Assembly: GCF_000023865.1 (NCBI RefSeq) | Contig: NC_013159.1 | Location: forward strand, 2,506,001-2,570,000 | DNA: 64,000 bases | Direction: 5' to 3' | Source of the DNA: Saccharomonospora viridis DSM 43017 | GTDB taxonomy: Bacteria; Actinomycetota; Actinomycetes; Mycobacteriales; Pseudonocardiaceae | Program-made: the position numbers and the translations under genes | The notes under the pieces: model-generated | Told to the model about the DNA's origin: nothing | The model's database searches: none | Seen by the model: only the letters and a program-made list of their open reading frames with translations | In this document: positions 52,325 to 61,189 of the stretch, piece after piece | Layout: every line of letters starts with the position of its first letter | How positions within the stretch are numbered: the stretch's first letter is position 1

Positions 52325-52665
52325 GTCCGAAGCAGAAGTACCACAGCCGCGTCGACACAGGTACGTACGGCGGTGGCCGGTGCCGGCCGCGCCCTTTCCC
52401 AGGTCGAAGCGGTACGGAGTAACGCACCACAGTCGGGGGATCCTCGATCACCGACGGAATCGAGGATCCCCCGATTCACACCGGCCGGATCGACACGGCA
52501 GCGTCGCGTGTCAGCCGGACCGGTGTGCGTGGCCGTACCCGATCTCGTCGCCGTCCAGGCCTCGATGGAGCACCTTGCGCACCGCTGTCACAGGTTTCGC
52601 GTTCGCACGACTCGATCCCCTTCGACGCGCTGCTTCAGGAGCCGGAACAGGAGACCGCCGCACCG
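52325..52665. other. Intergenic stretch with one strong terminator
   Basis: No gene is seen. The stretch separates the damaged hydratase from the convergent alpha/beta hydrolase and carries the hairpin at 52433-52474. Confidence 0.5.
52433..52474. terminator. Strong bidirectional terminator, 16-bp stem
   Basis: TCGGGGGATCCTCGAT and its complement form a perfect 16-bp stem with a 10-nt loop between two convergent genes. Confidence 0.75.
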
Positions 52666-53487
52666 CTATCCGCGGAAGAAGGCCAACAGGTCGTCGTTGA
52701 CCTGATCCTGGAGTGCGTTGGCCAGACCGTGCGGTGCACCGGGGTAGTAGATCTCCTTCACGTCCTTGACGAGGCGAGCCGTTTTACGGGAGGAGTCGTC
52801 GATGGGGACGATCTGGTCGTCCTCACCGTGCAGGAGGAGTGTCGGAACGTCGATCTTCTTGAGGTCCTCGGTGAAGTCGGTCTCCGAGAACGCCTCGATG
52901 CACTCGTAGGCGTTCTTGAGGCCGACCTGCATACCCCACAACCAGAACTGATCCAGGGTGCCCTGGGAGACCTCGCTGCCCGATCTGTTGGCACCGTAGA
53001 ACTGGATCGCCAGATCCCGGTAGAACTGGGACCGGTCTTTGACCAGCTGGGAGCGTAGGTCGTCGAAGACCTCTCGCGGCAGCCCCTCGGGGTTGGCCGA
53101 CGTCTTGATCATGATCGGTGGGACCGCGGCGATCAGCACCGCCTTGGCCACGCGCTCGCTGCCGTGACGGGCGATGTACCGTGTCACCTCACCGCCACCG
53201 GTGGAATGGCCGACCAAGGTGACGTCCCGCAGGTCGAGGGCGTTGATGACGGCCGCGAGGTCGTCGGCGTAGCTGTCCATGTCGTTGCCGGACGAAGGCT
53301 GGCTGGACCGACCGTGTCCTCGTCGGTCGTGCGCGACGACGCGGAAGCCCTGTTGCGCGAAGAACAGCAGTTGCCCGTCCCAGGCGTCGGCGTTCAGCGG
53401 CCAGCCGTGCGAGAACGTCACTACCGGGCCCTCGCCCCAATCCTTGTAGTAGATCTCCGTACCGTCCTCGGTGGTGATGGTGCTCAT
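52666..53487 (-). CDS. Alpha/beta hydrolase, non-haem chloroperoxidase type, 273 aa
   Basis: A soluble serine hydrolase of the cofactor-free chloroperoxidase/esterase group. The nucleophile elbow is [15 protein letters not shown], the oxyanion region [15 protein letters not shown], the acid lies in [11 protein letters not shown], and the histidine in APHGLANAL. Length fits the family (about 275). The ATG at 53487 has GGAAGGA about 8 nt upstream, better than an ATG 12 codons earlier. Natural activity is likely ester hydrolysis; haloperoxidation is a side reaction of the group. Confidence 0.88.
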   Translation of the reverse strand: MSTITTEDGTEIYYKDWGEGPVVTFSHGWPLNADAWDGQLLFFAQQGFRVVAHDRRGHGRSSQPSSGNDMDSYADDLAAVINALDLRDVTLVGHSTGGGEVTRYIARHGSERVAKAVLIAAVPPIMIKTSANPEGLPREVFDDLRSQLVKDRSQFYRDLAIQFYGANRSGSEVSQGTLDQFWLWGMQVGLKNAYECIEAFSETDFTEDLKKIDVPTLLLHGEDDQIVPIDDSSRKTARLVKDVKEIYYPGAPHGLANALQDQVNDDLLAFFRG

Positions 53488-53523
53488 GGGCCGGATTCCT
53501 TCCTGCAGCATCGGCTGTGTCAC

Positions 53524-53962
53524 TTCTTTCGGCCGCCGCTTCCCGGCCTCGGGGGACCGAGGCGGAAGCCGGGATCGGTCACACGGTGTGCCCCGGGAAC
53601 GACCGCCGACCGTGTCGGGACCCTCGATGCCCGCCTACCCCACCCCACCCCGGGTGAAACGACCCGCACTCGGATACCCGGGATTCGAGCAAAGCCGATT
53701 TCCTCGACGCTCTCACTCGGCGATCGGGTCATGCTGCTGCGTGACCGAATTGCCAGCGGGTACCAGGCGGTGTCCCGCGCGCCGGCACAGCTTCAAGTTC
53801 CGACGTCGGGGTCGGGTTCCCATCCGGTCAACGGCAAGATCGTTCGTCGCCGAGAGTGGGCACAGGTGTCCTTTGTGTCCAATTAAGAACAGCGTTTTCC
53901 AGGACGAGCACAAGTCGCGGACATGACCGCTCGGGAGTCACACACGAAGCACGGGCACGGTG
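53524..53962. other. Gene-free stretch
   Basis: No supported gene, repeat or hairpin between the two minus-strand hydrolase genes. The open frames here lack family resemblance and ribosome binding sites. Confidence 0.45.
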
Positions 53963-54661
53963 TCACGCAACGTAGGACGCCAGTCGGCGGGCGAGTTCCC
54001 CCGGATTGCCGAGTATGGCCAGGTGGCCACCGTCGAGTTCGTCAGGGGTGACGGACAGGCGCTCGCGTGCGATCCGCCGTTGGAACTCCACGGGGAACAG
54101 ACGGTCGTGCCGAAAAGCCACCACGTGTGTGGGAACGTCGGGCCACGCGGCCAGGGGCCAGGGTTGTTCGAACGGGGTCGACGCCTGTTCACACTCCCCG
54201 TACCGCAGTGCGGCCTCCGCGAGTTCGGGGGGAAGGTCGTGCAGGAACAGCTCGTCCAGGCTCGGTTCGGCGTCGGGATCCCGGCCTTCGCGCAGCGCGA
54301 AGTCACGTTGCGCCTCCGGCTGCCCGGTGCGTTCCCACCACTGCGCGGCCGACTCCCCGGAAGCGGGGATCATCGGTGCCACCAGGACGAGTGCCCGCAC
54401 CGACAACCGGGCGCACACCAGCGGAGCGGTGAAAGCCCCGAACGAGTGCGAGACCACCACCACCTCGCGCCGCTCGCCGACAGCGGAGACCACCGTGTCG
54501 GCGTATTCGGCGAGTCCGGCCGAACGCTTCTCACACGGCAGACGAACAGCGGTGACGGCGTGGCCGAGGGCATGCAGCTCCCGATCGACCCGATGCCAGT
54601 ACCACGGTGTGGAACCCGCGCCGGGCAGGAGGACGAACATCGGCCGGGAGTGGGTCATCAC
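53963..54661 (-). CDS. Alpha/beta hydrolase, small esterase-like, 232 aa
   Basis: A compact alpha/beta hydrolase (FVLLPGAGSTPWYWHRVDREL; nucleophile elbow VVVSHSFGAFTAPLV with S in SHSFG; catalytic acid likely in FRHDRLFP; His in LDGGHLAILGNP). The usual G-x-S-x-G is changed to S-H-S-F-G. Close homologues act as esterases of unknown substrate. A decayed fragment similar at the DNA level occurs at 59110-59280. Confidence 0.8.
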   Translation of the reverse strand: MMTHSRPMFVLLPGAGSTPWYWHRVDRELHALGHAVTAVRLPCEKRSAGLAEYADTVVSAVGERREVVVVSHSFGAFTAPLVCARLSVRALVLVAPMIPASGESAAQWWERTGQPEAQRDFALREGRDPDAEPSLDELFLHDLPPELAEAALRYGECEQASTPFEQPWPLAAWPDVPTHVVAFRHDRLFPVEFQRRIARERLSVTPDELDGGHLAILGNPGELARRLASYVA

Positions 54662-54727
54662 CTCACTCTAGACACTCCGACGACGGCTATCCGTTGTGAA
54701 GGCGAGACGTTTCGACTCACCGAGCGA

Positions 54728-55205
54728 CTATTTACGCGCCTCGATGAGGAAGCGGCGAGCGTAGGCGACGAAGGAGCCGTCCTTGTCGATCCGCCGGTGC
54801 AGCGCCAGCCGGTCGTAATACCTCTCGACGGTGAAGTCCGGGCGAACCACACCACCTTGCGCAGGGAATAGACCATCGCACCCACGTCGAAGAACTCCAT
54901 CCGCGATTCGACGGTCTGAAGGTCCACGACCTTCAGACCGACCCGTTCGGCTTCCGTCTGCACGAGTTCGGGCTCGCGCCCGGTCCTGCCGAGTGGATGC
55001 GGGCCGAGGAAGAAGTCGTGGATCTCGTGGCCGCTGTCCGGTCCGACCTGCTGCGAGAAACAGGTACCCCCTGAAGTCAGGGCCCGGGCGATCCCAACCC
55101 AATGGACCTTCACCGGATGGCGACCGGTGACCAGGTCGAAAAAGCAGTCGGCGAACGGCAGCGGTGGTCGGTCGTCGTGGAGCAGTAGGTCCGGGGTGTC
55201 GTTGC
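54728..55205 (-). pseudogene. Class I SAM-methyltransferase pseudogene (frameshifted, N-terminus lost)
   Basis: Frame 1 from about 55205 reads DTPDLLLHDDRPPLPFADCFFDLV, then GRHPVKVHWVGIARALTSGGTCFSQQVGP and HEIHDFFLGPHPLGR through MEFFDVGAMVYSLRKVVW. At about 54840 the sequence must shift to continue PDFTVERYYDRLALHRRIDKDGSFVAYARRFLIEARK and the stop at 54728. The order matches actinobacterial SAM-dependent methyltransferases, but the SAM-binding N-terminus (motif I) is gone, replaced by the Nudix remnant. Not functional. Confidence 0.75.
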
Positions 55206-55209
55206 CGGC

Positions 55210-55580
55210 TCAGTGCTGGATCAGCCCACCGACCGGGACGGAGCGATGTGGCCGGTCGCCGGACGCGTCCGCGCCAGCGCAAGACCGACGTCGACCAACG
55301 ATGAGCGGTGCAGGCCGGCGACGTCGGAAAGCGGGGTCCAGGCCGATTCGACGACGGTGCCGTTCGGCTCGGGCCGAAGCCGGCCACCGGTGATACGGAC
55401 CTGGTAGAAGATGCCGACACTGTGGTGGTCGGGCAGGCCTGGTCGGTGACGCTCGGCCGAGGGGATCACCCGGGAATCCACGCCCAACAGACGTTCGACC
55501 ACCGCCTCGCAGCCGGTCTCCTCGGCAGTCATAGCTTTCAGGACGAGGCACCCGTCCGCGGTCTTCACCCTCCAGGACAT
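55210..55580 (-). pseudogene. Nudix hydrolase pseudogene (deleted Nudix box, frameshifted end)
   Basis: From the ATG at 55580 the frame reads MSWRVKTADGCLVLKAM then TAEETGCEAVVERLLGVDSRVIP, HHSVGIFYQVRITGGRLRPEPNGTVVESAWTPLSDVAGLHRSSLVDVGLALART. The Nudix box should be G-x5-E-x7-RE-U-x-EE-x-GU; only the EETG end is left, so some 35 residues around the first glycine and glutamate are deleted. Near 55240 the original C-terminus (VPVGGLIQH, stop at 55210) lies in another frame than the body. It directly abuts the methyltransferase remnant. Confidence 0.75.
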
Positions 55581-55725
55581 GAGCAGTCTACCGACTCCGG
55601 CACGTCCCGCGCCTCGGATGACGAGGGGCGCAGGCGCCCGCCCCACGGACAGGGTTCCCCACGGTGAAGAACGTTCCGATCCTGCTGTGGGCACCTGTTC
55701 ATGGTTCAAAGCGACGGTCGCGGCT

Positions 55726-56673
55726 TCAGCGGTAGGCCGTGACGTCGACGGTGGTGGGGTCCAGACCGGCTGAGACGACCTCATGCATCCAGCGTGGCCA
55801 GTTCGGCCGTGTACCGTCCAGGTCGCGGACGTCGTAGGCCTCCGCCAGAGCGTACGAGGTGACGATCTTGCCGTTCCAGGTGGCCCGCTGCGGATCGGCG
55901 GCCAGGGCCGCGACGCCCCGTCCGAGGAAATGCGCGGTCTCCGACATCGCGAAGTGCGGGTCCTTGGCCACACCATCGCGCCAGGTCTGCTCGGTGACTC
56001 CGAAGTGGTCGAGCATCGCCTCCGAGCGGAGGAAGCCCGGCGTGACCGCCACCGCCGTCGCCCCGTATTCGGGCAGTTGCTCGGCCAAACCGAGAGCCAA
56101 GCGCCGGATGCCGGCCTTGACCTGGTCGTAGACGAGCGAACCCGAATTGCCGTCGGCCACCCCGTCGGTGACCTCCACGACAAGCCCGCCGGGCCGAGCG
56201 ACCAGCAACGGAAGCAGCGTGTGCGCCGCCCGCAGGTGTGTCTCGATACCGTTGCGCCACAACTTGACGGCCTGCTCCAGGTCCTGCTCCCAGAACGGAC
56301 CGTCGAAATCGACCAGAGGGTCCCCGCCCCACACGTTGTCGATGAGGATGTCCAGCGTGCCGTCGCCGTGACTCGACACCACATCGCGCAACGCCTCGAT
56401 CTCACGCTGATCCAGGTAATCGCACCGTACCGCGATTCCGGTTCCCCCGGCGGCGTTCACCCGTTCCGCGGTCTCCTCGATGCTCTCCGGACGGTCCATC
56501 TCGCTGCGATTTGCACGGGTACTGCGCCCGGTGACAAAGACGTGGGCGCCCAACGCACCGAGTTCCACCGCGATCGCGCGACCGCATCCCCTGGCCGCCC
56601 CGGTCACCACGGCAACCTTGCCTGCAAGCGGAAGTGTCATGACGGATTCATTCCTTCCCAGGACTTCACTCAT
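55726..56673 (-). CDS. Short-chain dehydrogenase/reductase, 315 aa
   Basis: NAD(P)-dependent SDR with the cofactor motif VVTGAARGCGRAIAVELGALGAHVFVTGRST, DILIDNVWGG in place of the usual NNAG, and the YDQVKAGIRRLALGLAEQLP catalytic Tyr-x3-Lys. The start ATG at 56673 overlaps the MFS stop by 4 bp, but a second ATG at 56640 (MTLPLAGKVAVVTG) has the better GGAAGGA site. Translationally coupled to the MFS exporter; substrate unknown. Confidence 0.85.
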   Translation of the reverse strand: MSEVLGRNESVMTLPLAGKVAVVTGAARGCGRAIAVELGALGAHVFVTGRSTRANRSEMDRPESIEETAERVNAAGGTGIAVRCDYLDQREIEALRDVVSSHGDGTLDILIDNVWGGDPLVDFDGPFWEQDLEQAVKLWRNGIETHLRAAHTLLPLLVARPGGLVVEVTDGVADGNSGSLVYDQVKAGIRRLALGLAEQLPEYGATAVAVTPGFLRSEAMLDHFGVTEQTWRDGVAKDPHFAMSETAHFLGRGVAALAADPQRATWNGKIVTSYALAEAYDVRDLDGTRPNWPRWMHEVVSAGLDPTTVDVTAYR

Positions 56674-58079
56674 AGCTCCGCTCTCGTCTCACGCGAACTC
56701 GGACTCGGCCCCATAGCGGATGCGGACTCGGAAGCGGCGATCGCGAGCAGGCCGGCCGCGAACGCGGCGAGTGCTGCGGCGAGGTAGCCGGTGGAGAAAC
56801 CGCCGAGCCCGCCGAGCGCACCGAGTACGGCGACCGAGGCCAACACCGCCAACCCGGTCGCCGAGCCCAATTCCTGCGCGGTGTTGATCAGCCCGGAAGC
56901 ACGGCCGTGCTCATCCTCGGGGACGGCCGTGGCCAAGGAGAACGTCGGCGCATAGGACAACCCGTTGCCCGCCGCCAACAACGCAAGCCCCGGCAGAACC
57001 CCGGTCCAGTACGTACCCTCGCCATGAGCGGTGAACACCAGCACCAACAGTCCCGTGCCTGCGGTGGCGGAACCGATCAACAGCAGCCTCCGAGCGCCGA
57101 TACGCCCCACCAACGCGCCCGCGCGCGGCGACAGCAGCAACACGATCAGGGTCACCGGCGCGAATCCGAACCCGGTCTGCAGCGGCGAGTACCCCATCTC
57201 GTTCTGCATCGTCAGCGTCGTGAAGTACAGCCCCGCCGTGGTGGCGGCTGCGTTCAGCATCAGCACCAGGTTCGCCACCGACACCGAACGTCGTGCCAAC
57301 AACGCCCCCGGCAACACCGGTTCCGGATGTCGCCGCTCCACCATCACCAGCACCGCGGCCAATCCGGCCAGCACCACCACAGCGGGCACGAGGATCCCGG
57401 AAGCACCGTCGGCGACATCGGCCAACAACAGGCTCATCCCGCCGAGCGTCACCACCAGCAGCACGCCTCCCAGCACGTCCACCCGCGAGGACGCTTCGGC
57501 CTTGACCTCCGGAAGCAACCGCAGCGCCACGGCGACCACCAACACCCCGAACGGCACGTTGATCAGGAAGATCCCCCGCCACCCGATGAATTCGGTCACC
57601 ACACCACCGAGTACCTGCCCGGCGATCGCCCCGGCCGAGCTCACCGCCGCCCAGATGCCCAACGCCCGGTTACGCAGCTCCCCCTCGGCGAAGATCCCCA
57701 CCAGCAGCGCCATCGCGTTCGACGACACCATCGCCGCACCCAGGCCCTGACCGGCACGCGCGGCGAACAGCCACCATCCCGCCTGGGCCAGACCGCACAG
57801 CAGCGACATCACCGTGAACACGGTCAAGCCCAGCAACAGCACCCGTCGACGCCCGAACAGGTCCCCCGCCCGGCCCGCCACGATCAACAGGCTTCCGAAC
57901 ACCACGGTGTAAGCCACGCTGGTGAGCTGCAGGAACGATCCCGGCACCACCAAGTCAGCCTGGATCGACGGCACCGCGATGTTGACCACGACCACGTCCA
58001 CGATCAACACGAACTGCACCGCACACAACAAACCCAGCAACACCCGATCGGTGCCGCGCCACTGCACGGCTGTCGCCAT
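56670..58079 (-). CDS. DHA2-family MFS exporter, 469 aa
   Basis: A 14-helix drug/metabolite exporter. Motif A is GRAGDLFGRRRVLLLG, motif C region AAVSSAGAIAGQVLGGVVTEFIGWRGIFLINVPFG. The ATG at 58079 begins MATAVQWRGTDRVLLGLLC and follows GAGAGGTG; the longer open frame crosses the operator. It starts an operon with the SDR gene. A near-perfect palindrome at 58129-58150, 50 bp upstream, and the TetR gene at 58422 suggest TetR-controlled efflux. Confidence 0.88.
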   Translation of the reverse strand: MATAVQWRGTDRVLLGLLCAVQFVLIVDVVVVNIAVPSIQADLVVPGSFLQLTSVAYTVVFGSLLIVAGRAGDLFGRRRVLLLGLTVFTVMSLLCGLAQAGWWLFAARAGQGLGAAMVSSNAMALLVGIFAEGELRNRALGIWAAVSSAGAIAGQVLGGVVTEFIGWRGIFLINVPFGVLVVAVALRLLPEVKAEASSRVDVLGGVLLVVTLGGMSLLLADVADGASGILVPAVVVLAGLAAVLVMVERRHPEPVLPGALLARRSVSVANLVLMLNAAATTAGLYFTTLTMQNEMGYSPLQTGFGFAPVTLIVLLLSPRAGALVGRIGARRLLLIGSATAGTGLLVLVFTAHGEGTYWTGVLPGLALLAAGNGLSYAPTFSLATAVPEDEHGRASGLINTAQELGSATGLAVLASVAVLGALGGLGGFSTGYLAAALAAFAAGLLAIAASESASAMGPSPSSRETRAEL

Positions 58080-58128
58080 CCCACACCTCTCAGCCCTCGA
58101 ACGGGCAGTTCGGTACCGATGAGACCAG

Positions 58129-58150
58129 TTAATGAATGATCGTTCAATAA
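58129..58150. promoter_or_regulatory. TetR operator candidate upstream of the MFS-SDR operon
   Basis: TGAATGATCGTTCA, extended by TTA and TAA at the ends, is a 22-bp near-perfect palindrome (one mismatched pair). Sites of the TGAAYGATCRTTCA form are typical for TetR exporters' regulators. Confidence 0.7.
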
Positions 58151-58222
58151 CTCGATCGGCGCAAGTCGATCCGAGGAACACACGGACACCTCGGCCTCGA
58201 CCCCTCACGCGAGGCCGCATCG

Positions 58223-58440
58223 ATGCCGATCGCCTACCACGGCGAGGGCGGCGGCCGTCCCACCCGCGAGTACGGCCCGCACGACGTCTTCCGCTCCGAC
58301 CGGGATATCAGCGACTGGCTTTGCGCAGCTTCCGTGGTCTCAACCTCGGGCGGTACGGACCGTACACAGCGGGCCGCAGCGGTCAGGAGTGACGCCGACC
58401 GCCCGGCCCGGATCCACACGCTCATCGTCCGTCACGACGG
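58223..58440 (+). pseudogene. Possible methyltransferase C-terminal remnant
   Basis: The frame from the ATG at 58223 reads MPIAYHGEGGGRPTREYGP and DVFRSDRDISDWL, and later SDADRPARIHTLIVRHDG, which have the flavour of the C-terminus of an actinobacterial methyltransferase; between them a second frame reads RSFRGLNLGRYGPYTAGRS. Two frames are needed, there is no N-terminus, and I cannot name the family with confidence. The rest of 58152-58421 holds nothing else. Confidence 0.3.
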
Positions 58441-59033
58441 GAGTGTGCGTGGCCGTCGGATACCGGGTTCCCCCAGGCCCGCAGCAGCGGGTCCAGCTCG
58501 TCACTCAAAAGCTCCGACAAGGCACCTTCCGGCTCTAAAGCCCAATCCAGCTGCACCCCCTGCGCCAGCGAAGCCAACAGCGCCGCCGCCGATTCGGCCG
58601 CCGGTGCGCCCGGCAGTGAAGCCTTGGCGAGCAACTCCGCCAGCACCTCGCGCACAACCTTGCGTTGCCGCGCGAACCGTTCGCGCAGCACCGGATCGGC
58701 CAGATCGACACCGAGCTGTCCGAGGTGCCGAGCCGCCGTCTCGGGGTCGTCGATACCCACCACCGTCGCCAGCAACGCTGCCCGCACCGCCGCTACCGGG
58801 TCGTCGTGCTCCTGGGCCACCGCGCGCATCCGCTCTTCCAGAACCGCGGTGGAGGCGTCCATCAATGCCACCAGCAGACCGTGCTTCGATCCGAACCGCC
58901 CGGCGACCGTACCCACCGCGACACCGGCCTCCGCCGCCACATGAGCGAGTGTGAAGTTCGGACCGTGTTTACCGATCACCCGCTCACACGCCGCCAGCAC
59001 CGCACTGTCTGACACCTTCCTCGGCCTCGCCAT
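58422..59033 (-). CDS. TetR-family transcriptional regulator, 203 aa
   Basis: N-terminal HTH: SDSAVLAACERVIGKHGPNFTLAHVAAEAGVAVGTVAGRFGSKHGLLVALMD, with an unusual VAGRF in place of the common LYRHF. The ligand domain is helical (AVRAALLATVVGIDDPETAARHLGQLGVDL). It lies 340 bp upstream of the MFS-SDR operon on the same strand; the palindromes at 58129 (operon) and 59041 (own promoter) are candidate sites. Confidence 0.83.
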   Translation of the reverse strand: MARPRKVSDSAVLAACERVIGKHGPNFTLAHVAAEAGVAVGTVAGRFGSKHGLLVALMDASTAVLEERMRAVAQEHDDPVAAVRAALLATVVGIDDPETAARHLGQLGVDLADPVLRERFARQRKVVREVLAELLAKASLPGAPAAESAAALLASLAQGVQLDWALEPEGALSELLSDELDPLLRAWGNPVSDGHAHSRRDGR

Positions 59034-59040
59034 ACCGGCA

Positions 59041-59056
59041 TTGAACCACGGTTCGA
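59041..59056. promoter_or_regulatory. Palindrome upstream of the TetR gene
   Basis: TTGAACC-AC-GGTTCGA has 7-bp arms with one mismatch and starts 7 bp before the TetR start codon, a position suited to autorepression. It resembles the GAAC/GTTC half-sites of the 58129 palindrome. Confidence 0.45.
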
Positions 59057-59109
59057 GAAAACACCAGGTCCCTGACTAGAGCCCCGATCAGCCATCACCA
59101 CGCGAAACA

Positions 59110-59280
59110 CGACGATGTCTCTCGACACCGTCGCAGCCCCGTCGAGCGCGAGGGGCTCTCCCACCCGCCTCGGACTGCCACAGCGCTGCCGAGTCCCGCA
59201 ACCGCCGGTCAATCCGATGTCGGTACCACGATGCGGCACCCGCGCCGAGCAGGGCAGCGGCCGCGGGTGTGGTGCCATCA
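59110..59280 (-). pseudogene. Decayed fragment of an alpha/beta hydrolase gene
   Basis: On the minus strand LLGAGAASWYRHRIDRRL echoes LLPGAGSTPWYWHRVDREL of the hydrolase at 53963-54661, and the DNA matches the start of that gene over roughly 60 bp with many substitutions. Downstream the reading frame is lost. It is a partial, degenerate duplicate. The rest of 59034-59428 shows no gene. Confidence 0.5.
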
Positions 59281-59428
59281 ACTCGGCTCCAGACGTCGAG
59301 GACCTGGTTCCGCGGTCGCCTCATCCGCCGGAAACGGGGCCCGGGGATACGCGGCCTCGTCCACCGGCCACGTGTATCGGCGCCATACACTGCTGCGTCG
59401 ACGTTGCTCCTCACCTTCAGGAAGACGG

Positions 59429-59902
59429 ATGCTCAGCCCCGACGAACACGCCATCAAGGGCCGGATGGGTCCACAAGGGCAGCGGGATCTCCTCGTCCAC
59501 ATCGGTACCCGCATCCTCGAGGATGCCCCTGCGGGATGGAGCCGCCTGACCTACCGGGTCCACACCGTCGTCGAACACGGGACCAGCGAGCTCATCGTCG
59601 AGTTCGCGGACGGTGGCAGTCGACGTGAGTTCCCGCCGTCCGGATTGAGCCTGGTGACCGACAAGCTCAGGGCGGGCATGTACCGGGAGGGCAAGGGCAC
59701 CTGGTTCTCCATGGAGTACGTCATCACTCCGCCCGGGAGGTTCGACGTCACCTACAACTACGACGAGGACCCCAAGATCACTTTCCCCACCGCTTTCGGT
59801 TTCACCAACGACCTCGAGCACTTCCCCCGCGACGAGGAGCACATCCCCGACTGGTTGCGGGAGAGACTCCGGAAGGAAGCCGAAGGACGCGCCCTGGAGT
59901 AG
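59429..59902 (+). CDS. Orphan YezG/DUF600-type immunity-like protein, 157 aa
   Basis: Homologous to the first domain of the toxin-operon protein at 32824-33702: LRAGMYREGKGTWFSMEYV versus LRAGMYERGRGTWFG, and FPRDEEHIPDWLRERL versus FPRPESDIPGWLRR. The family is associated with polymorphic toxins. AGGAAGAC lies a few nt before the ATG at 59429. No toxin gene is adjacent, so it is an orphan immunity gene that may protect against toxins of neighbours. Confidence 0.72.
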   Translation: MLSPDEHAIKGRMGPQGQRDLLVHIGTRILEDAPAGWSRLTYRVHTVVEHGTSELIVEFADGGSRREFPPSGLSLVTDKLRAGMYREGKGTWFSMEYVITPPGRFDVTYNYDEDPKITFPTAFGFTNDLEHFPRDEEHIPDWLRERLRKEAEGRALE

Positions 59903-60369
59903 GGGTCACAGCCTCCATGGTCGGGAGGTGTTCCGGGCGATCGGTCCTCGCCGATGAGCGGGAGTCATCACCGGCGGGGTCCTACTCGGCTGCCGACGAG
60001 GACACGCTGCCCGGGTTCAAGCTGGTCACTTTGGCCTCATATCGTGAGGTCCGGGCCGGCGGAGTCCGCGCGGCCGAGCTCGCAACGACCTGTCCTGTGG
60101 TGTTGCAAGTGAGTCCTGGCCTGTGTGTTCACAAGCCCGAACCAAGGCATGCTTGCTTCGCCTGTCGACCTGCACGACCGCTGTCGGTCATGGGTGAGGC
60201 ACGCTTCGGCCAACGCCGACCTGCCAGCCATGGGATGGCCGGCCTCTTGCCGTTGTGACCGTGGATAAGGCGTGAGTTGATCACCGTTCAGTCGGTTCAC
60301 CCACCCACGCACGCGAGCATGCGAACAAACCGGTTGAGCACCAGCCGTTTCAGCTGCGAGAGTGGCTGC
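59903..60369. other. Gene-free stretch
   Basis: No gene is supported between the orphan immunity gene and the hypothetical gene at 60370. I see no strong hairpin or repeat; the open frames are short and Cys/Arg-rich. Confidence 0.45.
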
Positions 60370-60909
60370 ATGCCCAGACCGTCGCCGGAAGTCTTGCCCT
60401 TCGACGTCTCGAACGGTTGGCCGGCAGCGCTGTCCGGCTGCGTCGTGACGATCCGGGAGACGGGTGTCTCGCTCGGGTCATTGGACCTGGATGACGCCGA
60501 ATGGCGCGTGCTGCGAGCGGAGCCGGTGTTCTCCCTCCGGATCGACGACCACCCGGAGACGCATGGATGGACGACGATCCACCCCGACGGCACGAAGACG
60601 CACCGGGAGTTCGAGATTCCGCTGACTCCCGTCGTGGTTCCGCCTGCCACGCTGAACCACCACGACCGCGCGTTCTGGGATTGGGTCATGGACACCCACG
60701 GCGCTGAGGGACGGCTGCTCATCTGGCCTGAATCCCGCCGCTGGTGGATGGTGCAGGAGCCAGACCTGGAACTCGTCCTCACCTGCGCACCACCCGGCCT
60801 GTTCGCCGACGAGTCGGACGTACTGTCCTGGTGGGACTTCGGCACGCCCCGCGGAAGGCAAGAGGTGGAGGAACTCGCCGAGCGATACAGCGTGAAGTGG
60901 GACGAGTAG
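60370..60909 (+). CDS. Hypothetical protein, Trp-rich, 179 aa
   Basis: I do not recognise the family. The product is acidic, soluble and rich in Trp (FWDWVMD, SRRWWMVQEPD, VLSWWDFGTP), with no signal or membrane segment. The chosen ATG (MPRPSPEVLPFDVSNGW) follows GAGAGTGG; an earlier in-frame start adds 31 residues without resemblance to protein. Size, acidity and position near an orphan immunity gene would suit another immunity protein, but that is a guess. Confidence 0.55.
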   Translation: MPRPSPEVLPFDVSNGWPAALSGCVVTIRETGVSLGSLDLDDAEWRVLRAEPVFSLRIDDHPETHGWTTIHPDGTKTHREFEIPLTPVVVPPATLNHHDRAFWDWVMDTHGAEGRLLIWPESRRWWMVQEPDLELVLTCAPPGLFADESDVLSWWDFGTPRGRQEVEELAERYSVKWDE

Positions 60910-61189
60910 ATCTTGTCCAACAAGCTGAACGACCAGGTTCCATATGTGCTCCTGTCTGCTCAGATTGGACAGCGACCCTCGCCCTTCTTCACCGGTCTGC
61001 AAACCTGGCACTGACTCTCGGCGACAGCGATCGACCCACAAGAACGCCCTCGTTCGTCGACATCGGTTGTCGTCCTCTGCCGCCTGCATGTGCCCCAGAG
61101 CCACAGCGGCAAGCACCGCCTCCGGAAGGCGTTACAGGCACCGGGGTCACGCTCGGCCAAGTCGCTCGTGTTCGATGTGGGTGGTCGTT

